Shown: piece after piece, positions 50,539 to 60,272 of the stretch
Numbering within the stretch: position 1 is the first letter of the stretch
How the letters are laid out: every line of letters starts with the position of its first letter
Assembly (NCBI GenBank): GCA_902599995.1
Contig: CACKHN010000003.1
Span: forward strand, 56,419-120,418
Reading direction: 5' to 3'
Origin: an uncultured Pelagibacteraceae bacterium
GTDB taxonomy: Bacteria; Pseudomonadota; Alphaproteobacteria; Pelagibacterales; Pelagibacteraceae
DNA length: 64,000 bases
Position numbers and translations under genes: made by a program
Notes under the pieces: generated by a model
What the model saw: only the letters and a program-made list of their open reading frames with translations
What the model was told of the DNA's origin: nothing
Database searches by the model: none

Positions 50539-50880
50539 TCAGAGTTTTTTCCAATTCGTATTTTTTAATAAAATTTTAAGTTCAAAAGAATTTTTTAATA
50601 TTTTACCATTTGTATCAGTAATCAGATACTTAAGGTTTTTGTTTTTGGGTTTGAAATTTTTACAAATTTTATACAGGGCATTTTCTGTAGCGTTCTTAAA
50701 AACACTAAAACTAACTTGCTTGCTAGAAATATTTAGTCCGTAGTCCTTCCATGATCCTTCAGAAACCATCTTTTCATATAGATCTAAAATAATTTTGAGT
50801 TCATCTTTTTCAAAAAATTGTTTTTGCTCTATTTTATTTTGTGGATTATTGATTACTAATTTTAGATTACTGCGCATCAA
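50539..50880 (-). CDS. DUF2794 family protein
   Basis: FEKDELKIILDLYEKMVSEGSWKDYGLNISSKQVSFSVFKNATENALYKICKNFKP. Confidence 0.8.
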   Translation of the reverse strand: MMRSNLKLVINNPQNKIEQKQFFEKDELKIILDLYEKMVSEGSWKDYGLNISSKQVSFSVFKNATENALYKICKNFKPKNKNLKYLITDTNGKILKNSFELKILLKNTNWKKL

Positions 50881-51421
50881 TTTTATGTTTATTGATTAGT
50901 GGTATTTGAAATGCTGTAAAGATTATTGTTATTGGCAACATTCCCCAAACTTTAAAATTAACCCAGAATTCCTCAGTTTGTGTTCTCCAGACAAATTCAT
51001 TAAGTACAGCGAGCCCAAGGAAGAAGAACATCCACCTTTTATTTAGTATCTCCCATCCTATATCAGTTAACGGGATTGATTTTCCCATAATTTTTTTTAA
51101 AATTGGTTCTCTTGTAAAATATTTTCCAAAAAATAAAGCTAAAGCAAATATTATATTTATTATTGTTGGTTTAACGTAAATGAATATAGGATCATTAAAA
51201 TAAATAGTTAATCCTCCAAAGAAAGTTATTAAAATTCCACTTACCAAAGGCATTGGAGGTATTTTTTTTTCAAAGAACCATACAACCGCTAAAGCAATTA
51301 AAGTTGCAACTATGAGTGGAGGAATTGCAACTGATAAATTTTTATCATTATTATAATAAAAGAAAAAAAATATCCCCAAAGGCCCGAAATCGGTAATAAA
51401 TTTTAAAAAAGATTTATTCAC
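50867..51421 (-). CDS. yciB: Septation protein A family (YciB)
   Basis: KFITDFGPLGIFFFFYYN...KPTIINIIFALALFFGKYFTREPILKKIMG, LNEFVWRTQTEEFWVNFKVWGMLPITIIFTAFQIPLI. Confidence 0.93.
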   Translation of the reverse strand: MNKSFLKFITDFGPLGIFFFFYYNNDKNLSVAIPPLIVATLIALAVVWFFEKKIPPMPLVSGILITFFGGLTIYFNDPIFIYVKPTIINIIFALALFFGKYFTREPILKKIMGKSIPLTDIGWEILNKRWMFFFLGLAVLNEFVWRTQTEEFWVNFKVWGMLPITIIFTAFQIPLINKHKIDAQ

Positions 51422-51508
51422 TAAAAAGATATTAACATATTTGCCACATCACAAAACATTAATCTTTTTTGCATTGATTTTTATATTTAAATACCCATAC
51501 TAATCACA

Positions 51509-51829
51509 ATGCCAATCCAAAAAGCTAAATTTTCAATCGGCGACATTGTTAAACATAAACACTTTGAATTTAGAGGTGTTATTTATGACGTTGATTTTGA
51601 ATTTAATAATTCCGAGGAATGGTATCAATCAATTCCAAAGAACGTTAGACCAAGAAAAGATCAGCCATTTTATCACTTACTTGCTGAAAATGATGAAATT
51701 ACCTATGAGGCATACGTTTCAGAGCAAAATTTGCTCATGGACGATTCTGATGAGCCAATAAAACATCCTCTAATTGAAGAGATTTTTTCAGGTAAAAAAG
51801 GCTCAAGTTATTTTAAGCTTTCGAACTAA
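51509..51829 (+). CDS. hspQ: HspQ / YccV-like hemimethylated DNA-binding protein
   Basis: FSIGDIVKHKHFEFRGVIYDVDFEFNNSEEWYQ...QPFYHLLAENDEITYEAYVSEQNL. Confidence 0.93.
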   Translation: MPIQKAKFSIGDIVKHKHFEFRGVIYDVDFEFNNSEEWYQSIPKNVRPRKDQPFYHLLAENDEITYEAYVSEQNLLMDDSDEPIKHPLIEEIFSGKKGSSYFKLSN

Positions 51830-51897
51830 GTAAATCACCATTCCAACACATTCTGCTCAAAACTAGGCCATAAATATTAACTATACTTATTTATTTT

Positions 51898-51970
51898 CTG
51901 ATCAAGGATGTTAAACGTCATATTTAGTCCTTTTGTCTCCCCCTCTACATTCTTGATCAGATAACTTTTT
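51898..51970 (+). ncRNA. Candidate structured non-coding RNA
   Basis: Perfect 9-bp inverted repeat CTGATCAAG (51898-51906) / CTTGATCAG (51952-51960) enclosing a 45-nt loop with tctccccctct; TATACT at 51882-51887; T5 run at 51966-51970; intergenic. Confidence 0.4.
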
Positions 51971-52009
51971 CACAATAGAAATTCTAAAATTAATCCCTAA
52001 ATATCAAGT

Positions 52010-52717
52010 ATGTTCAAACTTTTAGAACCAAATAAAATATTTCAAATAACATCTAAAGCTCCAGGGTATGTTTTATTTTTATTTGTTGTTGTTCTAACAG
52101 TTGGTTTAACTGAGGCGTTAATTTTATCTCCAGAAGATTATAAACAAAGTGATGCAGTAAGAATAATGTATGTGCATGTTCCATCAGCTTGGATCTCACT
52201 TGGAATTTTTTCGTCGATAACCCTACTGTCAATTAGTGGTTTTATTTTTAAAAATAAAAATTTATTTTTAATTGCAAAAAGTTTGGCTCCGTCTGGATTT
52301 GTATTTAATATTATTGCATTGGTTACTGGTTCTATTTGGGGCAAGCCTACATGGGGAACTTGGTGGGCCTGGGATGCACGAATTACTTCAATGTTAATTT
52401 TAGCATTATTTTTTGCTTTGTATTTAATTGCATGGAGAATTTATGAAAAAGAGGAAAAAGTTTTTAAAATTACCACTTTTATTACAATCATTGGTATAAT
52501 TAACGTTCCAATCACTAAATACTCTGTTGAGTGGTGGAATACACTTCATCAGCCTGCCTCAATTAATATTTTATCAAAAAGTTCAATTCATTCATCAATG
52601 CTTTTCCCTTTGTTGATAATGACTGCGGCATTTGCTCTATTTTCGTTGTTAATTTTCTTAATGAAATATAATACAGAACTGATAAAAATTAAAAATAAAG
52701 GCTTAGATAGATTATGA
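52010..52717 (+). CDS. ccmC: Heme exporter protein CcmC
   Basis: MYVHVPSAWISLG, GSIWGKPTWGTWWAWDARITSMLIL, WWNTLHQPASI. Confidence 0.97.
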   Translation: MFKLLEPNKIFQITSKAPGYVLFLFVVVLTVGLTEALILSPEDYKQSDAVRIMYVHVPSAWISLGIFSSITLLSISGFIFKNKNLFLIAKSLAPSGFVFNIIALVTGSIWGKPTWGTWWAWDARITSMLILALFFALYLIAWRIYEKEEKVFKITTFITIIGIINVPITKYSVEWWNTLHQPASINILSKSSIHSSMLFPLLIMTAAFALFSLLIFLMKYNTELIKIKNKGLDRL

Positions 52718-52941
52718 TCAACGAATTACTTTTTATGAATGGATACGGGGTTTATGTGTTTTCTGCTTTTGGCTTTACTCTTTTAAGTTTTTCTGGCTTG
52801 TATGTGATTACAAAATTACAATTTGCTAAAGAGCAAAATAAGTTTGTTGCTAAATACGGATCTTTAAACTCTGACAAAGCTAATTCTGCAAAATTACAAA
52901 GAATAAACAAAGAAATTTTAGCTAACGCCACAAATAACTAA
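52714..52941 (+). CDS. ccmD: Heme exporter protein CcmD-like
   Basis: Small single-TM protein (MNGYGVYVFSAFGFTLLSFSGLYVI) between ccmC and ccmE. Confidence 0.8.
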   Translation: MINELLFMNGYGVYVFSAFGFTLLSFSGLYVITKLQFAKEQNKFVAKYGSLNSDKANSAKLQRINKEILANATNN

Positions 52942-52951
52942 CTTTTAAACC

Positions 52952-53371
52952 ATGTATGGTCGTAAAGTTAAATTAAGATTTTTATTTGTATCATTAATTT
53001 TAATTACTTTAATTTTAACAGTATTTTTAGTTTTAAAATCCTTAGAGGAAAATGTTGTTTACTTTCAATCACCATCTGAGATTAAAACACTGACAGAATT
53101 AGACAAAAGTAAAATAAGAGTTGGAGGCATGGTTAAAAAAAATTCAATTAATGTTAACTCGGATGAAGTTAATTTTATTATTACAGATTTTAAAAATGAA
53201 ATAAATGTTAGTTACTCTGGTGCTGTCCCCAACCTGTTTGCTGAGGAAAAAGGAGTAGTTGCAGAGGGATTTTTGAAAGATAGAAATTTTTTTTCTGCCA
53301 CAAAAATTTTAGCTAAGCATGATGAGAATTACATGCCACCAGAAGTAAAAAAAGCTCTGGAGGAAAAATAA
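52952..53371 (+). CDS. ccmE: Cytochrome c maturation protein CcmE
   Basis: [12 protein letters not shown]..., [34 protein letters not shown] (heme-binding His). Confidence 0.97.
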   Translation: MYGRKVKLRFLFVSLILITLILTVFLVLKSLEENVVYFQSPSEIKTLTELDKSKIRVGGMVKKNSINVNSDEVNFIITDFKNEINVSYSGAVPNLFAEEKGVVAEGFLKDRNFFSATKILAKHDENYMPPEVKKALEEK

Positions 53372-53372
53372 A

Positions 53373-55247
53373 TTGATTTACAGTGTTGTTGGTCATTACT
53401 CACTAATCTTAGGTTTGTGTATAGGTCTGATCTTAGTTTATTTTTCAATTCAAAATTTTAGAAATTTTAATCAATTAGATAATAAAATTCTATCTTTTTC
53501 ATTTTTACAATTATTTTTTGTTGTTGTAAGTTTTTTAGCTTTAGTTATTTCATTCATTATTTCTGATTTCAGTAATGAAACAGTGTTTAATAATTCACAT
53601 ACAACTAAACCTCTTTTTTATAAAATAAGTGGTACCTGGGGAAATCATGAGGGGAGTTTGTTGTTATGGCTATTAGTATTAACCTTATTCATTTTCATAT
53701 TTTTGTTAAGAACAAAAAACCAACCAATTAAATATAAAATTCTTACCTTAGTTTTTCAGCAAGTAATTATTATTGGCTTTTTTTTGTTTTTAATTTTAAC
53801 ATCAAATCCATTTAATTATCTATTTCCAGTTCCAAATGAGGGTTTAGGATTAAATCCAATTTTACAAGATCCTGCGTTAGCTATACATCCTCCAATTTTG
53901 TATTTGGGCTATGTTGGTTCTTCTATTATTTTTTCCTCCGCTTTAGCCGCAACTACTTTAAAGATGGTTTCAACCAACTGGGCGATACATATTAAAAAAT
54001 GGGTTTTAATTTCTTGGATTTTTTTAACTTTAGGTATTTTGCTAGGTTCGATTTGGGCTTATTACGAATTAGGTTGGGGCGGATTTTGGTTTTGGGATCC
54101 TGTAGAAAATGTTTCATTAATGCCATGGCTTGCTCTGACAACACTTTTACACTGTATTTTGGTACTTGAGAGAAAAGAGACTTTAACCTCATGGGTGATC
54201 ATATTGTCAATTGCTACTTTCACATTAAGTATGTGTGGAACCTTTTTAGTAAGATCTGGAATTCTTAATTCTGTTCACACATTTGCCAATGATCCAGAGA
54301 GAGGTTTATTTATTTTAATATTTTTATTTACTCTGATTTTTTTATCCTTACTTATTTTTTTTGTCTTTCACAAACCTGGTCAGAACAATCAAGCTAATTT
54401 TTTTTGGTTAAGTAAGGAAACCTCAATTTTAATAAACAATTGGTTTATGATGTATTTTTTATCAGTGGTATTGATTGGTACCGTTTATCCTATTTTTTTG
54501 GATGTTATATCTTCCCAAAAAATTTCTGTAGGACCACCATTTTATCACAAACTGATAATCCCATTTCTAATTCCTTTTTTATTGATGATGGCAATTGGGC
54601 CTAAGTTAAAATGGATAAAGTCAGATTTAAAAGATAAAATCTATCTATTTTCACTATTAGTCATTTCAGTTTTAATCTCGTTTTTTATCGTTAAAAATTT
54701 TAATGCAAATGTTCTTGTTAATACTATTTTGATTTCTGCTGCTCTTTATTTATTCTTTATTACTTTAAGAGATTTTTTTATTAAGAAGTATAAAAATCTT
54801 GCTCAAAATATTGCTCACTTTGGATTTAGTTTATTGATTTTAAGTATTTTATTTAACAATTTATTTTCAAGTGAGATTATAACTAACCTAAAAGTAGGTG
54901 AAACTTATAATGGCTCAAAAACAAAAATAGTATTTGAGAGCATCAATCAAAAAAAGCAAAAAAATTATAATTCCATCATTGCTAATTTTAGTATCACTAA
55001 TTCCGAGGGTATAAATAGCAATTTATCACCCGAGTTAAGAATATATAATCAGCCCAAAATCACTACCAGTGAAGCAGATATCAAGACAACATTAATGAAA
55101 GATAAGTTTATTGTAATTAATTTGGTACAAAATCAAAATTATTTTAATGTAAGATACCAAGTTAAGCCTTTCATGTTGTGGATTTGGTTGTCGGTAATCA
55201 CGATTAGCTTAGGTGGATTAATTACTTTTATACAAAAAAGAACATGA
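53373..55247 (+). CDS. ccmF: Cytochrome c maturation protein CcmF
   Basis: SGTWGNHEGSLLLWLL, LQDPALAIHPPILYLGYVG, YYELGWGGFWFWDPVENVSLMPWL, GTFLVRSGILNSVHTFANDPERG. Confidence 0.97.
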   Translation: MIYSVVGHYSLILGLCIGLILVYFSIQNFRNFNQLDNKILSFSFLQLFFVVVSFLALVISFIISDFSNETVFNNSHTTKPLFYKISGTWGNHEGSLLLWLLVLTLFIFIFLLRTKNQPIKYKILTLVFQQVIIIGFFLFLILTSNPFNYLFPVPNEGLGLNPILQDPALAIHPPILYLGYVGSSIIFSSALAATTLKMVSTNWAIHIKKWVLISWIFLTLGILLGSIWAYYELGWGGFWFWDPVENVSLMPWLALTTLLHCILVLERKETLTSWVIILSIATFTLSMCGTFLVRSGILNSVHTFANDPERGLFILIFLFTLIFLSLLIFFVFHKPGQNNQANFFWLSKETSILINNWFMMYFLSVVLIGTVYPIFLDVISSQKISVGPPFYHKLIIPFLIPFLLMMAIGPKLKWIKSDLKDKIYLFSLLVISVLISFFIVKNFNANVLVNTILISAALYLFFITLRDFFIKKYKNLAQNIAHFGFSLLILSILFNNLFSSEIITNLKVGETYNGSKTKIVFESINQKKQKNYNSIIANFSITNSEGINSNLSPELRIYNQPKITTSEADIKTTLMKDKFIVINLVQNQNYFNVRYQVKPFMLWIWLSVITISLGGLITFIQKRT

Positions 55248-55762
55248 AAAATAAGCTCATTCTTTCGTCAACTATTTTAATTTTTGTAATTATTTTTGTT
55301 GTTTTTTATAAAAGTTTAAAAGACACGAACATTTATACACCTGAGGTAAAGTTCAACAATAATATTCCAACCTTTTCTGCTGAATTTCTCCTTTCAACCG
55401 ACAAATTAAGTTCCAATACAATTTTTGAAAGGGATAAATATTATTTGCTAAATATTTGGGCCTCTTGGTGTGTTCCATGTAGAGATGAACATTCACTGTT
55501 AATGAATTTAAATAAAAATGAAAAACTAACTCTTATTGGTATGAATTACAAAGATAGCAAAAAAAATGCTAAAAGTTTCCTAGATGAATTAGGAAATCCT
55601 TACAGAAAAATAATCGTTGATAAAAATGGAACTACGGCAATCGAGTGGGGTGCATTTGGTGTGCCTGAAACTTTTATAATTTATAATAACAAAACAATTA
55701 AAAAATATATTGGACCTCTTACCCAAGAAAACTTATTGGAGATACAAAATTTAATAAAATGA
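55244..55762 (+). CDS. ccmG: Thiol:disulfide interchange protein CcmG/DsbE
   Basis: LLNIWASWCVPCRDEHSLLMNL, GVPETFIIYNN. Confidence 0.96.
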   Translation: MKNKLILSSTILIFVIIFVVFYKSLKDTNIYTPEVKFNNNIPTFSAEFLLSTDKLSSNTIFERDKYYLLNIWASWCVPCRDEHSLLMNLNKNEKLTLIGMNYKDSKKNAKSFLDELGNPYRKIIVDKNGTTAIEWGAFGVPETFIIYNNKTIKKYIGPLTQENLLEIQNLIK

Positions 55763-56121
55763 AAATTCTCAAAGTTTTTATAATTATTTTTCTTTTATTT
55801 TCTTTTAACAATCTTTATGCAAATGAAAATAATGAAAGAAACGAGATAACCAAAAATCTTAGATGTTTAATTTGTCAGGGACAATCTGTTTATGATTCAG
55901 ACTCAGATTTTGCAAATAGTATGAAAATCTTAGTAGATAAAAAGTTAGATGAGGGTTTATCAGATAAAGAAATATACAATTTCTTCAAAGAAAAGTACGG
56001 CGATTGGATTTTGTATGACCCAAGATTAAATAAAAATACGTATTTACTATGGTTATTGCCAATATTGATATTTTTAATTGGAGGTGCAATAATTATCAAA
56101 AGTTTTATATTGAAAAAGTAA
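55759..56121 (+). CDS. ccmH: Cytochrome c maturation protein CcmH
   Basis: ITKNLRCLICQGQSVYDSDSDFA, EKYGDWILYDPRLNKNTYLLWLLP. Confidence 0.96.
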   Translation: MKILKVFIIIFLLFSFNNLYANENNERNEITKNLRCLICQGQSVYDSDSDFANSMKILVDKKLDEGLSDKEIYNFFKEKYGDWILYDPRLNKNTYLLWLLPILIFLIGGAIIIKSFILKK

Positions 56122-56134
56122 TTATTTATTAGCT

Positions 56135-56647
56135 ATGTATTTAAAAAATTTTTTATCATCATTCTTTGTAATTTTTTTTATATTTTCAGTAAGTGCTGAG
56201 GAATTGAATTTAAAAAAACAAAATACAGAATTTAATGTTTATACAGGAATGTTTGATTTTAGCGATGATGGTAAAAGATCAACTTTGATTGGATTTCAGC
56301 ATCAAAATGAGGATTTAAATAGGAATACATTTATAGGAAATTTATCTCCAATAACTGGAGCTCTAATTACGGCAGATGCTGCCAGTTATTTATATACTGG
56401 TGTTCAAGCTCAATATAAATTAGGATTTTTGAATGTAACTCCTAGTTTTACTCCAGGTATATATTTTGAAGGAGATGGAAAAGATTTAGGCCATTTAATT
56501 GAATTTAAAAGCGAATTACAATTTTCACTAGATTTATCAAAAACAAGTGAGTTAGGTTTTTCATATAATCATTTATCTAACGCGAGTTTAGGAGACAAAA
56601 ATCCTGGGGCAAATAGTTATATGTTTAATTTCTTAAAAAACTTCTAA
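56135..56647 (+). CDS. PagL-like lipid A 3-O-deacylase / acyloxyacyl hydrolase family
   Basis: Signal peptide; outer-membrane barrel-like; GFSYNHLSNASLGDKNPGANSYMFNF. Confidence 0.82.
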   Translation: MYLKNFLSSFFVIFFIFSVSAEELNLKKQNTEFNVYTGMFDFSDDGKRSTLIGFQHQNEDLNRNTFIGNLSPITGALITADAASYLYTGVQAQYKLGFLNVTPSFTPGIYFEGDGKDLGHLIEFKSELQFSLDLSKTSELGFSYNHLSNASLGDKNPGANSYMFNFLKNF

Positions 56648-56655
56648 TAAAACTT

Positions 56656-57807
56656 ATGAATTTAAAAGATTGTCATAATTTTGCTGATTTTAGAAAACTA
56701 GCACAAAAAAAGTTACCTTCTCCAATTTTTCATTACATTGATGGTGCTGCAGATGATGAGGTTACATATGCAAGAAATACGAGTGCATTTGATGATGTTG
56801 ATTTGGTGCCAAATGTTTTAAGAGGTGTAGAGAACGTTGATTTATCTACAACAATATTTGGAAAGAAATTAGATTTACCTTTTTATTTATCACCCACCGC
56901 CTTACAAAGATTATTTCATTATGATGGGGAAAGAGCAGTGGGTAAAGCTGCTAAGAAATATAATACTATGTTTGGGGTATCGGCATTAGCAACAGTAAGT
57001 GTGGAGGAAATTTCTTCACTTGTTGATACACCGAAAATGTTTCAGTTTTATTTTCATAAAGATAGAGGACTTAATGATTCATGTTTAGAAAGAGCGAAAG
57101 CAGCTAAGTTTGATGTCATGGCTCTAACTGTTGATACAATAACTGGTGGAAATAGAGAAAGAGATTTGAGAACCGGGTTTACATCACCGCCTAAACTAAC
57201 ATTATCAAGTTTATTTAGTTTTGCTACAAAGCCAATGTGGGGAATAAATTATTTAACAAAAGGTAAGTTTGAATTACCTCATCTTCAAGATTTTGTAAAA
57301 GAAGGTACAAGCACCAACTCTTCAATTGGAAACTATTTTTCTACAATGTTAGACCAATCAATGAATTGGAAAGATGCTGAACAACTATGCTCTAAATGGG
57401 GGGGCCATTTTGCTTTAAAAGGAGTTATGAGTGTTGAAGATGCAAAGCGAGCAGTTGATATTGGTTGCACAGGAATAATGGTTTCCAACCATGGGGGAAG
57501 ACAACTTGATGGATCGCGATCTCCTTTCGACCAACTTGCTGAAATTGTTGATGCAGTTGGTGACAAATTAGATGTAATTTGTGAAGGAGGAATTCACAGA
57601 GGAACTCATATGCTAAAAGCATTATCACTAGGTGCAAAGGCATGTTCAGGTGGAAGGTTATATTTGTATGCTCTAGCGGCAGCTGGACAAGCAGGTGTTG
57701 AAAGAGCTTTAGAGAAATATAAGTCCGAATTAGTAAGAGACATGAAACTAATGGGATGTACAAAAATTAGTGATCTAAATAGAAGTAATTTAAGATTTAG
57801 AACATAG
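56656..57807 (+). CDS. FMN-dependent alpha-hydroxy acid dehydrogenase (LldD-like), paralog 1
   Basis: PIFHYIDGAADDEVT, LSPTALQRLFH, GNRERDLRTGF, FALKGVMSVEDAKRAVDIGCTGIMVSNHGGRQLDGSRSPFDQ. Confidence 0.93.
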   Translation: MNLKDCHNFADFRKLAQKKLPSPIFHYIDGAADDEVTYARNTSAFDDVDLVPNVLRGVENVDLSTTIFGKKLDLPFYLSPTALQRLFHYDGERAVGKAAKKYNTMFGVSALATVSVEEISSLVDTPKMFQFYFHKDRGLNDSCLERAKAAKFDVMALTVDTITGGNRERDLRTGFTSPPKLTLSSLFSFATKPMWGINYLTKGKFELPHLQDFVKEGTSTNSSIGNYFSTMLDQSMNWKDAEQLCSKWGGHFALKGVMSVEDAKRAVDIGCTGIMVSNHGGRQLDGSRSPFDQLAEIVDAVGDKLDVICEGGIHRGTHMLKALSLGAKACSGGRLYLYALAAAGQAGVERALEKYKSELVRDMKLMGCTKISDLNRSNLRFRT

Positions 57808-57812
57808 TAATC

Positions 57813-58964
57813 ATGAATATTAATGATTGTTACAACTTTGAAGACTTTAGAAAATTAGCTAAAAAAAAGTTACCAGCCCCCATTTTTCACTACATTGATG
57901 GTGGTGCAGATGATGAAGTCACCTTAAATAGAAACACTAATGCTTTCAATGACTGTGATTTAGTTCCAAATATATTGGCAAGTGTGGGTGAGCCTGATTT
58001 ATCCACAACAGTATTTGGCAGAAAAATTGATATGCCTCTTTTTTTATCACCAACCGCTATGCAAAGTTTATATACGCCAGAAGGGGATAAAGCTTCTGCA
58101 AGAGCTGCTGAAAAATTTGGTACAATGTATAGTATGTCTACAATGGCATCTTTTTCAATTGAGGAGATAGCCAATATTTCAAGTGGTCCAAAACTTTTTC
58201 AATTATATGTTCATAAGGATCAATCAATCACTGATGATTTAATCGATAGATGTAGAAGAGCAAATTTTGATGGTCTTTGTTTAACAGTTGATACTCTTGT
58301 TGCGGGAAACAGAGAAAGAGATCATAGAACTGGGTTCACAACCCCACCCAAATTAACTTTGGAAAGTCTACTAAGTTTTGCGATGCGTCCAGAGTGGGTT
58401 TTTAAATATTTAACAAATAAAAAATTTGAGTTAGCTAACATTAAACATAAAACTGACAAAGGAACTAACATTGCTAAATCAGTTATAGATTATATTAATG
58501 AACAATATGATCCTGAAATGAATTGGAAAGATGCAGAGTATTGTGTCAAGAGATGGAATGGACCTTTTGCATTGAAAGGAGTGATGTCAGTTGATGATGC
58601 AAAAAGAGCAATTGATATTGGCTGTACGGCTATAATGATTTCTAATCATGGAGGAAGACAGTTAGATGGTTCAAGGTCTCCATTTGATCAAGTCAAAGCA
58701 ATTTCAGATGCGGTTGGAGATAAATTAGAAATAATTCTTGATGGTGGCATTAGAAGAGGAACACATGTGTTAAAAGCCTTAGCAGCGGGTGCAACTGCTT
58801 GTAGTTTTGGAAAAGCATTTCTTTTTAGTTTAGGTGCTGGTGGTCAAAAAGGGGTTGAAAGATTATTAGATAATATGAATAAAGAAATTAGAAGAAACAT
58901 GATTTTAATGGGATGTAAAAAAATTGAAGACCTAGATATGTCAAAAATAATCTACCGTAGTTAA
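57813..58964 (+). CDS. FMN-dependent alpha-hydroxy acid dehydrogenase (LldD-like), paralog 2
   Basis: PIFHYIDGGADDEVT, LSPTAMQSLYTPEG, GNRERDHRTGF, FALKGVMSVDDAKRAIDIGCTAIMISNHGGRQLDGSRSPFDQ. Confidence 0.93.
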   Translation: MNINDCYNFEDFRKLAKKKLPAPIFHYIDGGADDEVTLNRNTNAFNDCDLVPNILASVGEPDLSTTVFGRKIDMPLFLSPTAMQSLYTPEGDKASARAAEKFGTMYSMSTMASFSIEEIANISSGPKLFQLYVHKDQSITDDLIDRCRRANFDGLCLTVDTLVAGNRERDHRTGFTTPPKLTLESLLSFAMRPEWVFKYLTNKKFELANIKHKTDKGTNIAKSVIDYINEQYDPEMNWKDAEYCVKRWNGPFALKGVMSVDDAKRAIDIGCTAIMISNHGGRQLDGSRSPFDQVKAISDAVGDKLEIILDGGIRRGTHVLKALAAGATACSFGKAFLFSLGAGGQKGVERLLDNMNKEIRRNMILMGCKKIEDLDMSKIIYRS

Positions 58965-59067
58965 CAAATATTAATGCTGATGGCTATTACAAAATTTAAA
59001 CTAAGTTTTTTCAAAATCATCAATAGACATCAGTCTACTTTTCGATTAGGTTTTCGTTTTAAAAACT

Positions 59068-60234
59068 ATGATACTTGCAAAAAATTTAGAAAATTTAGGA
59101 ACTGAGTCAGCTTTTAGTGTTTTAGCAGAGGCTAAAGCATTAGAGGCGAAAGGCCATCCAATGATACATTTAGGATTAGGTCAGCCAGACTTTAAAACAC
59201 CCAAGCACGTTGTTGAGGCGGCAAAAAAAGCATTAGATGATGGACATCACGGATATGTAATGTCGAATGGAATACCAGAATGTAGAGAAGCCGTAACAAG
59301 ATGGATCAAAAAACAGTATGATGCCAACATTGATCCTGAAAGAATTTTAATTATGCCTGGTGGAAAACCTACGATGAGCTATGCTATTCAATGTTTTGGT
59401 GAACCAGGTGCAGAAATAATTCATCCAACCCCTGCATTTCCGATTTATGAATCAATGATAAATTATACTGGTTCTACTCCAGTTCCATATGATCTTACTG
59501 AGGATAAAGATCTCAAGTTTGATCCAGATAAAATAATATCTCTGATCACTGATAAAACCAGATTATTAATTTTAATTAACCCAAATAATCCAACAGGCAG
59601 TTTTGTTGAAAAACCTGTAATTGACTATTTTGCAAAAGAATTAGAAAAACATCCACACGTTACTATTTTAAGTGATGAAATTTATAGTAGACAAATTTTT
59701 GATTACAAAGAAATGCCATCATTTTTTCATTACGAAGCTTTAAAAGATAGGTTAATAGTTTTAGAGGGTTGGAGCAAAGCTTACTCAATGACCGGTTGGA
59801 GACTAGGATGGAGCTATTGGCCTGAAGAAATGATTCCACATGTTAATAAACTATTAATAAACAGTGTGTCTTGTGTAAATGCAGCTGCACAATTTGCAGG
59901 TATAGCGGCATTAGATGGTCCAGATGATTCAATTAAAGATATGTTAGATAAGTTTACATTAAGAAGAAATTTAATTCACAAAGGATTAAATGATTTACCT
60001 GGAATTGAATGTAGTTTACCCGGGGGCGCTTTTTATGCCTTTCCAAAAGTAATAGGTACAGGTATGAATGGTTCTGAATTTTGTAAAAAAGCTATGCATG
60101 AAGCAGGAGTTGCTATTGTTCCAGGAACAGCATTTGGTAAAACTTGCCAGGATTATGTAAGATTTAGCTTTGCTGCATCTAGAGACAATATACTGCAAGC
60201 ATTAGAAAATATAGGTAAGATGCTTTCTAAATAA
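59068..60234 (+). CDS. Class I/II pyridoxal-phosphate aminotransferase (AspC-like)
   Basis: HLGLGQPDFKTPKHVVEAA, NPNNPTGSF, LSDEIYSRQIFD, GWSKAYSMTGWRLGW, GGAFYAFPKV. Confidence 0.95.
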   Translation: MILAKNLENLGTESAFSVLAEAKALEAKGHPMIHLGLGQPDFKTPKHVVEAAKKALDDGHHGYVMSNGIPECREAVTRWIKKQYDANIDPERILIMPGGKPTMSYAIQCFGEPGAEIIHPTPAFPIYESMINYTGSTPVPYDLTEDKDLKFDPDKIISLITDKTRLLILINPNNPTGSFVEKPVIDYFAKELEKHPHVTILSDEIYSRQIFDYKEMPSFFHYEALKDRLIVLEGWSKAYSMTGWRLGWSYWPEEMIPHVNKLLINSVSCVNAAAQFAGIAALDGPDDSIKDMLDKFTLRRNLIHKGLNDLPGIECSLPGGAFYAFPKVIGTGMNGSEFCKKAMHEAGVAIVPGTAFGKTCQDYVRFSFAASRDNILQALENIGKMLSK

Positions 60235-60272
60235 GCTGTATTTTTTTATTTTTTTTAATAATATTAGAATTT

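Noticed and set aside
59024-59037. Small perfect inverted repeat TAGAC-atca-GTCTA upstream of the aminotransferase gene
   Set aside because: Only 5 bp of stem in an AT-rich spacer; likely by chance without comparative support.
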